From positions 1-31,810 of the IMG/VR virus record IMGVR_UViG_3300032278_000068: DNA of 31,810 nt. One strand, 5' to 3'. This stretch comes from a virus. A model generated the notes under the pieces. The model was not told the DNA's origin. It searched no databases and was given only the letters and a program-made list of their open reading frames with translations. Made by a program: the position numbers and the translations under genes. Of this stretch, positions 22,045 to 29,709 are shown one piece after another (positions within the stretch are counted from its first letter, which is position 1; the number at the start of each line of letters is the position of its first letter).

Positions 22045-22455
22045 TCAGTCTGCCTCGTAGTAACTTCGCGCTACCCACGCAAAGGTTGTCGTTGCGAACC
22101 AGCATACGGCCCCATAAAAAATCTCAGACTCCATCAAAAACGGAGGGAGAGGCGATCCATAGTGTTGCATGGCTTGCCACGTGAGGGTCACGCATCCAAT
22201 GGCGGCACCCGACCAGCCAGCCGTAGATTTCAGCTTTTCTGACGCTGCTTGCTTACGTGAAATAACATCCATCTTGCGGACAAGCTGACGTTTCTCTTTT
22301 TTTAATTCTTCTGCCTCAAGACGTCTATCCCGCGTTATAGACTCCATCGCGTGTAGATTACGCTGAAGTTCTTTTTTCTCCGCGAGGAGCCTGTCTACTT
22401 CGACCCTGCATTCCGCAAAGGTCGGTATCTCTTTGCTCGATTCTGGGCGTGGCAT
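22045..22455 (-). CDS. Coiled-coil membrane protein, 136 aa (possible lysis protein)
   Basis: The ATG at 22455 overlaps the preceding stop (TGATG); a GTG at 22458 is possible. Residues 15-75 are a highly charged coiled coil (LLAEKKELQRNLHAMESI, then a Lys/Arg-rich stretch), followed by two hydrophobic segments (TAGWSGAAIGCVTLTWQAM and IFYGAVCWFATTTFAWVA) and a short charged end. This layout, cytoplasmic coiled coil plus a membrane hairpin, fits a holin-like or membrane scaffold protein. It directly follows the MscS-like gene and they are probably made together. Confidence 0.6.
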   Translation of the reverse strand: MPRPESSKEIPTFAECRVEVDRLLAEKKELQRNLHAMESITRDRRLEAEELKKEKRQLVRKMDVISRKQAASEKLKSTAGWSGAAIGCVTLTWQAMQHYGSPLPPFLMESEIFYGAVCWFATTTFAWVARSYYEAD

Positions 22456-22871
22456 CACTCATTTTTCCTCTTGCCATTCGGTCCTTCCGACCAACGCCAG
22501 TAATCTTCAGACTCCAAATTCTCCAGCGGTTTTTCAATCCTCATATCCTTGAGTGTTGTATTCGGGACTGCCAATTTAGTGCCTCCAACAGCAACACCTT
22601 CACGGTATGTGTACAAATAAAAAACTGTTTTGGTCAGCCCTACTCTAGCGATTCTACCGGGACGCCCGTCAACGATGACTACATCGTCCTCGTCGTAGTC
22701 GCTACCGAAAAAAACTTGCAGCCCCGCTACGCCATTTTCGATACTCGACTTGAACAGCAGCAGCGCAAACGCGATTACCGCGATCCAAGAATACTCGCTT
22801 ACAAGATTCGCAACGCCACTTTGCTCACCAAACTCGGTCAGAGCCACCGTTGCGTCAGTATCCACGTCCAT
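22455..22871 (-). CDS. MscS-like beta-domain membrane protein, 138 aa
   Basis: One membrane segment (residues 29-42, WIAVIAFALLLF) is followed by a beta-rich part: VFFGSDYDEDDVVIVDGRPG, RIARVGLTKTVFYLYTYREG and KLAVPNTTLKDMRIEKPL. The order GD-like turn, 'VxxGxxGxVxxI', Thr-rich strand and 'xxPNxxL' is the pattern of the beta-domain of small-conductance mechanosensitive (MscS) channels, which sits just inside the pore helix. The protein is far shorter than MscS (about 286 aa in E. coli) and lacks the first two membrane helices and the C-terminal cage. It could form a minimal channel, alter host channels, or help lysis. It lies in a cluster of three small membrane proteins. Confidence 0.6.
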   Translation of the reverse strand: MDVDTDATVALTEFGEQSGVANLVSEYSWIAVIAFALLLFKSSIENGVAGLQVFFGSDYDEDDVVIVDGRPGRIARVGLTKTVFYLYTYREGVAVGGTKLAVPNTTLKDMRIEKPLENLESEDYWRWSEGPNGKRKNE

Positions 22872-22971
22872 CTTTTCGCCGCTGGACAGCCGCCCAAATC
22901 ACGAGCGCACTCATCCAGACGATGGCCGAGCCGAGGATGAAGATTATCACCGCTTCGCAGGTGTGAATCAT
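22855..22971 (-). CDS. Single-span membrane peptide, 38 aa
   Basis: Starts MIHTCEAVIIFILGSAIVWM and continues hydrophobic to residue 28, then ends in a basic tail (QRRKDGRGY), an inside-positive topology with the N-terminus outside. It overlaps the start of the MscS-like gene by 17 bases, which suggests coupled translation. The ribosome site is weak (GGTGGA), the main reason for doubt. Small single-span phage proteins of this size act as holins, spanin parts or regulators. A GTG 15 bases upstream in frame is an alternative start. Confidence 0.5.
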   Translation of the reverse strand: MIHTCEAVIIFILGSAIVWMSALVIWAAVQRRKDGRGY

Positions 22972-23037
22972 GGCCGCAGCATCCACCGAAGGAGGCGAAT
23001 AAATGGGCGTAGAAGACGGTCGAGAATTGGAGTAAGC

Positions 23038-23169
23038 CTAATAACCCTTAGTCCGTGCTTTGGGTTTCTTGGCTTTCTTCATTGGCTTGCCCGTGCGTTT
23101 GGCTTCCTTCTTAGCCGCCGCTACGCCTTTTTTGCCGTAGCTATAAGTCTTGCTTCCGACTTTAGGCAT
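23038..23169 (-). CDS. Small highly basic protein, 43 aa
   Basis: GGAGAA lies 8 bases before the ATG. The product starts MPKVGSKTYSYGKKGVAAAK and is about one third Lys/Arg to its end. Very similar Lys/Ala/Gly-rich small proteins starting MPKVG are familiar from many tailed phage late regions and are probably packaged with DNA or bound to nucleic acid. It lies in the late operon between the acidic 66-aa protein and the membrane cluster. The extreme basic content next to two acidic neighbours may be functional. Confidence 0.7.
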   Translation of the reverse strand: MPKVGSKTYSYGKKGVAAAKKEAKRTGKPMKKAKKPKARTKGY

Positions 23170-23238
23170 GATCAGGTTCTCCGTGGTTTGATTACCGTTA
23201 CGGTAATCCCCAGTGCCGCGAAGATATTCGCAAAGAAT

Positions 23239-23439
23239 CTACGCATCGTCAGGTACCTTGCCATTAGTCGATGTGAGGGCCGTAAGAATATCCCGCTGCC
23301 CAACACACCGCTGGTAGATCGGATCGTTAGACGCGAGGACGTTTAAACGCTCTTGCATCTGACCCTCAACTATCGCTAACTGCTGCTCTGGCGTCGTCGT
23401 CTGAGACTCGGTGGCTTCTTCGACTGCTTCGGTTTCCAT
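23239..23439 (-). CDS. Small acidic protein, 66 aa, paralogue of its upstream neighbour
   Basis: Starts over the previous stop as TAATG with TTGAGGAGACT upstream as ribosome site. The N-terminal part (METEAVEEATESQTTTPEQQ) and LAIVEGQMQERL match the neighbour at 23439-23591 closely, so one arose from the other by duplication. The C-terminal part differs, ending in NGKVPDDA. Acidic and helical; function unknown. Confidence 0.65.
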   Translation of the reverse strand: METEAVEEATESQTTTPEQQLAIVEGQMQERLNVLASNDPIYQRCVGQRDILTALTSTNGKVPDDA

Positions 23440-23591
23440 TATAAAGTCTCCTCAAAGCCAGTTTCTTCTCTTTCATCTTTGCCACCAAATATGCGATCAA
23501 GCATACCTTCGACTATAACCAACTGCTGCTCTGGCGTCGTCTGGGGCTGAGCCTCGGTGACTTCTTCTTGTTCGATTGCTTCGGTTTCCAT
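23439..23591 (-). CDS. Small acidic protein, 50 aa
   Basis: The ATG overlaps the tail fibre stop (TAATG) and the stop overlaps the next start the same way, which supports this short gene firmly. Sequence begins METEAIEQEEVTEAQPQTTP, continues EQQLVIVEGMLDRIFGG and ends with an acidic stretch. It is a paralogue of the 66-aa neighbour. Function unknown; placed directly after the fibre, it might assist fibre assembly. Confidence 0.65.
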   Translation of the reverse strand: METEAIEQEEVTEAQPQTTPEQQLVIVEGMLDRIFGGKDEREETGFEETL

Positions 23592-26500
23592 TATGCGGCC
23601 TCCAATGTTTCGACTCGCGCCGTAAGCTCCTGTAGGGCTTTTACCAGCATCGGCACCAGTGCGTTTTTATAGCTTTTTCGCATCATAGGTTCGTGCGCCT
23701 TTGCGGCTACTTTAACATCGCCGATTGACTTGCCCTCTGGAATTTGATTCAATGTTTTAACGTCACCCACCGCTTTATCTGGTGGTATCATAATATCACC
23801 TTCGATGTACAGAACTTCTGCGTCCTCTGCGGTGTATAACTCCTCAGTGACACTGTTGTCTCCAGAAATATCATACTCTGTCACAAGTGACGGGAAGACC
23901 TCCTCAAACTCCTGCGCTATGAACCCTATTTTTTTCTCACCTACTTGATTGGGATGATATTCTGGAGTCCACTCAAAGTTTCGCACTTTCAGCCGCATAA
24001 GATCCGCAAGTTTATTACTCGCATCGACAATATTGGTTTTCAACCGCGAATCTGATGTAAGTATCCCATCGTCTGATGTCGTAACATCACCATTCCTAAA
24101 GACTTGGAACCGTTGCGTCCCGTCAGTGCAGTTTATAAAGTGTCCACCGGAATCATCATTGGCACTGGCTGAGTGGTGTATGTTAAGGCCGTTGGGATTA
24201 GATCCGTGGGATTGTGTTAGTACATAGCCCCACCCACTATTCGCAGCCGAGGTGGTGAGAGCGCCCGTATCGGCGATCCGCATACGCTCTACGAGAGTAT
24301 AACTTCCATTGGGAGTCGTCTTAAATTGAATATAGCCGGGGTGGTCGTCACTGGCCCAGAGTTCCGTAGCCCGTGCCTCAATAACTGCACCACCCCAATG
24401 ATTGCTAGTAGCTTCGTCGCTCCCACCAAAAAAGATACTCCCAAGACCATCGTTTGCTACTGGATAAGCGTGTGTGCCTTTCGTCCCAGAGCGAGACTTA
24501 TTCAACGCCAATGTCGCTGGGTCAGCATTGGCACCATGATGACTAATCGTCATCGCGGGCCAGCCCGTACCAAAAATGTCCACAACCTGAGCAGTGCTAC
24601 CTGCTGTACTGGCCTGAGCGGTGTAATCTATTACAAGCCCTCCAGTGCCAGCTACCTGCGGTAGTAGGATAGTATTAGTGCCATCATAGTAGAGGTCCGC
24701 ATCGCCGCCATCGCCCAGCGTGACTTTTACATTATCGGCAAACGTCATATCGCCCGATATGGTCGAGGTGCTGGATAGTGTCATCGTAGCAGCGGCAAGC
24801 AATCCATCGGTTGTCAGATTGCCATTAAATTGGCCCACACCCGCCGTAGAGATCGTTGCGCCAGTGCTACCATATCCACCACCAAACGTACCTGCTGCCG
24901 TGCAGACGAGCGAGGCTAATGTAGCCGCGCCGGTATCCAACGTTGAACTACCGTTATCTATATTGCCAAAGCCACTGGTGATCGAACCACTATTCAAAGC
25001 TCCAGTAGTGACGATGCTACTACTTCCTGCCGCAGCGGCAGCAGCGGCAATCGTCACCGTATCTGAGCCAGCAGTAGTCGTAAGCGTTACATTCGATCCA
25101 GCAGCGAAGGTCAGTGTATCCGTGGTAGAATCGGCCACTACGTTATCCTGACCACTGACGGCTATCGTCTGAAAGGCATTGGCAGCAGATGAAGAGGTGA
25201 GGTCGGTTCCATCAACGGCTACCGTCTTACCCGATGCCATGTCAATGCCGCCATCGTCAATATCGAATATCTCAACATCATCGACATAAAAGCTAAACTT
25301 GCCATGATTCGCTGTGCCAGAGGCAGTAGAGCTAGTTATTTTTATCTCTTGAGCCGTCTTATCCGAGCCGCCATTAAGGACTTCGATCTTAAGGGCTTCT
25401 GTGGCACTGGTCCCTATTGAAAGGCTAGTATCAGCATTATTCTGATCATCGAAGATAGTCAGATCGGCTGTACTTGATATAGCCCCGCACCCTACGGTAC
25501 CTAGCCCTGAGACATTGCCGCTTGTATCGAAGGTATAGTTACCATCTGATAAGGTGCCATCAAGTGTAATATTGCGGAAGGTGCCGATGTCCTTGTTAGA
25601 GTCCACCACTACAGCTTTGCTAGCCACCACCGTCCCGGCGGTGATGCCATCGATAGTCTCTAGCTCTGCCTCGTTGATGACAGCACTGCCGATAGTAAAA
25701 CCAGTGCCTGTAACAACGCCCGTGCTAGTGATAGCCCCAGATGCTATCGTGCCTAACCCAGAGACATTGCCAGAGGTGTCGAAGGTATAGTTGCCATCTG
25801 AGAAAGTCCCGTCAATCGTCACGTTGCGAAAGGTGCCAATGTCCTTATTACTGTCTACGACAACGGCTTTACTCACCGCTACTGTCCCCGCCGTAACACC
25901 ATCAATGGTTTCTAGCTCAGCTTCCGTGATCGAAGCTGAACCAATGATGAAGCCACCAGAGGTGATAGAGCCTGAAGTCTGCAATGCCCCAGAGCTATTT
26001 AGCGTCATCTTAGCAGCATAAGAGCCACTGGTATAGTTCTCCCAAGTGCGGATACCGCCATCGGCTACGCTGATCTTCCACTTATCGGCATTATCTTCGC
26101 CAGCATCGGCAATATGATAGATGTCAGCCGCTGCACCAGAGGCTCCTTGAACGGTGAAAGTCTGAACGCTTGCGCCCAACCCTGAACTACCGCCTGTCAA
26201 GAACTCAGGAACACTGCCAAAAGCAAAGGCAATGCGCCCCGTAGAAGCATGAACTACTGTGACCGTGCCGACAACTTGAATATACTGACCGCCCGTAGGA
26301 CGGGTCTTCGTCCACCCACCCGCCGTAGTATCCAGATAGATCAAGTCTCCGACAGAGGTAGAAGAGGTATCTATACCGCTTAACTCATAAAAGACTGCTG
26401 CAGTGCCGTCCGCTCCATTTGCCGTCGTTGCGACAAGGAGACCCTGAGCAAAGTAATTGCTGCTGGCCGTAGCATGGGAGACCGCCTTGGCTACCTTGGG

Positions 26501-26776
26501 ATAGTTCGTAGTCCCATCGGAGTAAGTGCCACTGAAGTAGACAAGGGTACCTGCCGAAAGAGATCCCCCGGTAGCATTACGCACCTTGATACGAACCGCA
26601 TCTATATTAGCATTGGTTCTTATATCAGCAGGGACAAGACCATTCTCTTGGACATTAGTCGTATCCAACCCCGTTGTATTAAGAAGCGTCTGCACCTCTG
26701 TAAACGGAGTAGAGACATGAGTCCAGTCGTGCGGCTTGCCGTTAGCTCCAGAAAGTGTAAGCGATAAAAGTGGCAT
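23591..26776 (-). CDS. Tail fibre/spike with C-terminal S74 chaperone
   Basis: 1061 aa. The first 250 residues are beta-rich and probably attach to the tail. The middle consists of repetitive beta-strand sequence rich in Gly, Ser and Thr, including two 84-residue modules with ETIDGVTAGTVAVSKAVVVD. Near residue 905 the motif SDSRLKTNI, then NFEWTPEYHPNQVGEKKIGF and IAQEFEEVFPSLV, marks an intramolecular chaperone of the peptidase S74 type. This domain helps the trimer fold and then cuts itself off, using the Ser at the start of SDxRxK and the Lys of RLK. The last 30 residues form a coiled coil (LVKALQELTARVETL). The fibre recognises the host surface. Start and previous stop overlap as TAATG. 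Confidence 0.88.
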   Translation of the reverse strand: MPLLSLTLSGANGKPHDWTHVSTPFTEVQTLLNTTGLDTTNVQENGLVPADIRTNANIDAVRIKVRNATGGSLSAGTLVYFSGTYSDGTTNYPKVAKAVSHATASSNYFAQGLLVATTANGADGTAAVFYELSGIDTSSTSVGDLIYLDTTAGGWTKTRPTGGQYIQVVGTVTVVHASTGRIAFAFGSVPEFLTGGSSGLGASVQTFTVQGASGAAADIYHIADAGEDNADKWKISVADGGIRTWENYTSGSYAAKMTLNSSGALQTSGSITSGGFIIGSASITEAELETIDGVTAGTVAVSKAVVVDSNKDIGTFRNVTIDGTFSDGNYTFDTSGNVSGLGTIASGAITSTGVVTGTGFTIGSAVINEAELETIDGITAGTVVASKAVVVDSNKDIGTFRNITLDGTLSDGNYTFDTSGNVSGLGTVGCGAISSTADLTIFDDQNNADTSLSIGTSATEALKIEVLNGGSDKTAQEIKITSSTASGTANHGKFSFYVDDVEIFDIDDGGIDMASGKTVAVDGTDLTSSSAANAFQTIAVSGQDNVVADSTTDTLTFAAGSNVTLTTTAGSDTVTIAAAAAAAGSSSIVTTGALNSGSITSGFGNIDNGSSTLDTGAATLASLVCTAAGTFGGGYGSTGATISTAGVGQFNGNLTTDGLLAAATMTLSSTSTISGDMTFADNVKVTLGDGGDADLYYDGTNTILLPQVAGTGGLVIDYTAQASTAGSTAQVVDIFGTGWPAMTISHHGANADPATLALNKSRSGTKGTHAYPVANDGLGSIFFGGSDEATSNHWGGAVIEARATELWASDDHPGYIQFKTTPNGSYTLVERMRIADTGALTTSAANSGWGYVLTQSHGSNPNGLNIHHSASANDDSGGHFINCTDGTQRFQVFRNGDVTTSDDGILTSDSRLKTNIVDASNKLADLMRLKVRNFEWTPEYHPNQVGEKKIGFIAQEFEEVFPSLVTEYDISGDNSVTEELYTAEDAEVLYIEGDIMIPPDKAVGDVKTLNQIPEGKSIGDVKVAAKAHEPMMRKSYKNALVPMLVKALQELTARVETLEAA
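25490..25990 (-). repeat. Two 252-bp coding repeats in the tail fibre
   Basis: Matching segments recur at a spacing of 252 bp (for example GACATTGC at 25511 and 25763). Each unit encodes 84 residues with DSNKDIGTFRN and DGNYTFDTSGNVSGLGT. The DNA has diverged at many third positions while the protein stayed alike, so the duplication is old and under selection. Edges are approximate. Confidence 0.8.
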
Positions 26777-28449
26777 TAGCGTCTATCCTCCACATACCCA
26801 AGCATTGACCATGAATTAACCTGAAAATCACCCGTTATATTGCCATTATCGTATATCTCTAAGTCGAACTTCCTACCTAGTATTCCCATTAATGTTCGTT
26901 GATTCACAAATTCTCCTGCATTCCATCCAGTGCCATCACCCCAAGTTCCAGTGGAGGACTCCGACCCCCATGAGATCAAAGAGCCAGAGAGATCCATCTC
27001 TACCTCATTGGACCTTGCCCCACCATCGGCTATGACTCTGGCAAAGAGCGAACTATCGCCCACCAGCGTAGCACGGAAATAAGAGCAACGAAGGCTTTTC
27101 TCATGCTGACGCACCCCATCCTCCATGCCATCATACCCATCTCTACGGATATAAAAGGGAATACTGTAATCCGTCCCCTCTATAGAGTCCTCATCCTGAT
27201 CGACAGAATCCATCTCATAGACCCACCCATTCTTAGCGCAGAGGCACCGCAGCACCCCATCGGTATCGGGAGCATTGCTGTCTGGATGTATACGTGCTGT
27301 GAACAAGGTAGAAACAGGGAGGTCTTTATTCTCATTATCCCTGATCCTCCAGTAAGGATATGCGGTTTCGCCCATAGCGAAAGACAAGGCAGAGGTGAGG
27401 CTAAGGCAGCAGAGCATATCATTCTGAGTGCCTCCCCCAGCATAGGTCGTCTTCTTAGTCACTGCGAAGCGAACCTCGTCGAACTCTGGCACATAGGAAC
27501 CAATAACATCGTCAAAACGATCTATAGCCAATGCTGGCAACCCTTGATACTCGATGCCACGACTTGCCTTTGCCAAGGGCGGCGAGAGATCCAAGAGCGA
27601 AGGCAGTCCATTGCCTTCCTGATAGAGCATCATAGGGCCATCTGTAGACCAGAAAAAGGCTACATTACGCCCCGTCTTACCCTGCGTAGCCGGTATAGGA
27701 ACATAACTCAATTGTGAAGAAGGACCGATGAGCGTAGAGATATGATCATTATCCCAATCGTAAGGCGAGGCAGTGCCAAGATAATAGGAGCGTGTAAAGG
27801 TGCGCCCCCCGACAATAAGGAAAGATCCAAGCGTTCCTATAGCCGTTATCTTCTCCCCATGCGCTCCTGTAACATCAACCGACAGTGCCGCATCCCAAGA
27901 GGTAGAATCCCTGATACCAGAAGGGAAGAAGGTAAAGGGATAAGTTGCATTGCCAGCGAGGATAAGGCGATTTGCATAGACAGCCCCTATAGAGCTTGGA
28001 TTGGAGTAAGACGACTCACCGGGAGTAGCCCAAGCACTGCCTGTCCATGACTGCAAGGTCGTCCCGTCTATGACATGAAGCTTGTTGGCGAACATAAGGA
28101 GGACAACACGCTTATTATTTGCTATGGTTCTAGACTGAGCCGTCCATGTGCTATCAGAGGTGTTGAAGAAGTAAAGATCGGCATTGGAAGCTCCTTCTTG
28201 GATGATACAGAGCTTCTGTGTGCCATCGTTGAAATGAGCGTCGAAACCCGCTAGCGTATCTAAAGAGTCAGACCCGATGCGCGTAGTCGCAATATGCTTA
28301 AGGCCTTTATCCTTGGTGACAGCACCACGGTTGAAGAGATGCCCATTTCTGAGCACACGATACCGCCTAACGCTCTCAGAGGCATCCTGACGAATGCCAT
28401 CAAAGACGGCATCCTCCTCCCAAGTAAACTGTCCACTTCGTTCAATCAC
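26776..28449 (-). CDS. Tail nozzle/stabilisation-like protein, 557 aa
   Basis: The sequence is almost all beta with repeated strand-turn units (KLHVIDGTTLQSWTGSAW, VYANRLILAGN, FLIVGGRTFTRSYYLG), the look of a beta-propeller. Proteins of this size and pattern between the connector and tail fibre genes are tail nozzle or stabilisation proteins of podoviruses (T7 gp12 or P22 gp10 type). The C-terminal part (MGILGRKFDLEIYDNGNITG) is another beta domain. It starts with GTG at 28449, overlapping the AT-hook gene by 8 bases, and probably depends on translation of that gene. The assignment rests on fold impression and order, not on a sequence motif. Confidence 0.5.
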   Translation of the reverse strand: MIERSGQFTWEEDAVFDGIRQDASESVRRYRVLRNGHLFNRGAVTKDKGLKHIATTRIGSDSLDTLAGFDAHFNDGTQKLCIIQEGASNADLYFFNTSDSTWTAQSRTIANNKRVVLLMFANKLHVIDGTTLQSWTGSAWATPGESSYSNPSSIGAVYANRLILAGNATYPFTFFPSGIRDSTSWDAALSVDVTGAHGEKITAIGTLGSFLIVGGRTFTRSYYLGTASPYDWDNDHISTLIGPSSQLSYVPIPATQGKTGRNVAFFWSTDGPMMLYQEGNGLPSLLDLSPPLAKASRGIEYQGLPALAIDRFDDVIGSYVPEFDEVRFAVTKKTTYAGGGTQNDMLCCLSLTSALSFAMGETAYPYWRIRDNENKDLPVSTLFTARIHPDSNAPDTDGVLRCLCAKNGWVYEMDSVDQDEDSIEGTDYSIPFYIRRDGYDGMEDGVRQHEKSLRCSYFRATLVGDSSLFARVIADGGARSNEVEMDLSGSLISWGSESSTGTWGDGTGWNAGEFVNQRTLMGILGRKFDLEIYDNGNITGDFQVNSWSMLGYVEDRR

Positions 28450-28606
28450 TAGGTTTCTTTCTTGGTCTGCCCCTCTTCTTATAAGGGGTTTTTACGCCAG
28501 AGATAGGAACGCCAAGGGGGATCTTAACCTCGATACGAGATTCTTCTTTCCTCTCCTCACCAGACCGACCTCGGTGTTGGATCTCCCACATCTCGTACAT
28601 ATTCAT
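28442..28606 (-). CDS. Small AT-hook-like protein, 54 aa
   Basis: The start overlaps the previous stop as ATGA, and the end overlaps the next gene's GTG, so it fits snugly in the operon. It begins MNMYEMWEIQHRGRSGEER and ends in YKKRGRPRKKPSD, whose RGRP core flanked by Lys/Arg is the AT-hook that binds the minor groove of AT-rich DNA. The rest is charged with a short strand (SRIEVKIPLGVPI). An AT-hook in a late virion operon is unusual; it may bind DNA during packaging or in the host after ejection. Confidence 0.65.
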   Translation of the reverse strand: MNMYEMWEIQHRGRSGEERKEESRIEVKIPLGVPISGVKTPYKKRGRPRKKPSD

Positions 28607-28797
28607 TGGCCTGTCTCTTTCCAGTGTTCTCTAAGCGTTTTCATTTTAGTTGTCTTCTTAGTTCTTGTGGTAGCAGCCTTCGCAGACGTTGGCTTGTTAG
28701 CAAGCGCTGCACGAAGAGGAACAAGACTTGCTCTTTTTGACAGCTTGCGAAGATGCCGTTGTGCTTCATCTAATGAAGAACCTTTTCTCTTACTCAT
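28603..28797 (-). CDS. Small basic protein, 64 aa
   Basis: Begins MSKRKGSSLDEAQRHLRKL and is rich in Lys, Arg, Ala and Thr to the end; helical N-terminal half and probably disordered C-terminal half. It starts 12 bases after the previous stop and overlaps the AT-hook gene by 4 bases. Two adjacent basic small proteins suggest DNA or RNA contact inside the capsid or during assembly. No family recognised. Confidence 0.6.
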   Translation of the reverse strand: MSKRKGSSLDEAQRHLRKLSKRASLVPLRAALANKPTSAKAATTRTKKTTKMKTLREHWKETGQ

Positions 28798-28809
28798 TAT
28801 TTCTTATCC

Positions 28810-29706
28810 TTATCTTGATGGTGACTGTGGAGCGCCGCCAGCAGTAGGCCTACGCTTATCTCTTAAGGCACCACCAAGACCGCCAGCACCTAGGCCAGCA
28901 CCAAGGAGAGCCGTATTTAGTGTAGACGACCCTTTACCCATGAGCTTTTGAAAGGTCTCCATAAATCTAGCCATATCCTTATTTGCACGATCATAATCCT
29001 TCGGCTTGCCAAGGCTTCTGAAGCTACGCGGGTTTAGTGTCGGCCAATCAGGGTCACTCGCTAAGGACTCAAGAGCGTCAATCTTATCGGCAACAGTCAT
29101 ATCTGAAAATTCGGCTAATAAATCTTTGATTTCTGATTCGCTTACTTCATTACTCCGAGGATGATCTCGCAGTAATTTCTCAGCCAAATACTCAAGCCTC
29201 TTATCTTTCGCAAGGGGGTCGCCACCCAATACTCCTCGCGTGTACGGAAGTGCTCTTTTGTCTGTCTCTCCTACGGGAGCATTCGTGCGTCCTTTTAACT
29301 CAAAAGGATCTCTGTCAGGCCAGTGCTTATAACCTTCCTCCGTAAATGCCCCTCTTGGAGTATTATCTAATTGAGAAATAGGGAAACGATCTGGATAATT
29401 TTGTTCGCGCAGTCCCTTCTCAAAGTCCACGGTGCCTCTGTAAGGCCCAAACTGGGCTTTAGCCTCTTCAGGCGTCATACCGCCTTCTATCAACATCTTT
29501 TCTAGGAAAGCTTGTTCCTGACCGGGAGATAACTCTTCACCTTCTGGCCTAGGATGTTTCTTTAAATCCATTCCCCCTTCAGTACGTTTCTTATAAGGAA
29601 CTTGGGTTTCAGCCAGAGCCTGACCCAACTTCGGCTTCGGCTTCGGCTTTGATTTTGAGGCAGCCTTAGTAAGAGCCTCAAGTAAAAGCTTGAATAGATT
29701 GCCCAT
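28810..29706 (-). CDS. Late hypothetical protein, 298 aa
   Basis: The N-terminus has a short amphipathic helix (MGNLFKLLLEALTKAASK) and a KPKPKPK stretch, then a largely hydrophilic, Pro/Glu/Lys/Asp-rich body with little predicted order. Near the end a hydrophobic Gly/Leu/Ala run (LNTALLGAGLGAGGLGG) precedes a basic tail. Helix plus Gly-rich hydrophobic end could fit a protein that is ejected or touches membranes. It lies 3 bases after the adaptor gene. Not recognised. Confidence 0.55.
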   Translation of the reverse strand: MGNLFKLLLEALTKAASKSKPKPKPKLGQALAETQVPYKKRTEGGMDLKKHPRPEGEELSPGQEQAFLEKMLIEGGMTPEEAKAQFGPYRGTVDFEKGLREQNYPDRFPISQLDNTPRGAFTEEGYKHWPDRDPFELKGRTNAPVGETDKRALPYTRGVLGGDPLAKDKRLEYLAEKLLRDHPRSNEVSESEIKDLLAEFSDMTVADKIDALESLASDPDWPTLNPRSFRSLGKPKDYDRANKDMARFMETFQKLMGKGSSTLNTALLGAGLGAGGLGGALRDKRRPTAGGAPQSPSR

Positions 29707-29709
29707 AGG

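Noticed and set aside
24720-25151. Ala/Val/Pro-rich plus-strand frame
   Set aside because: Antisense of the repetitive Thr/Gly/Ala part of the tail fibre; low complexity only.
25490-25990. Repeats as a CRISPR array or insertion sequence
   Set aside because: They are two in-frame coding units of 252 bp within a fibre gene, without spacers, terminal inverted repeats or a transposase.
27103-27717. 204-codon plus-strand frame
   Set aside because: Antisense shadow of the nozzle-like gene; composition mirrors that gene's codon pattern.
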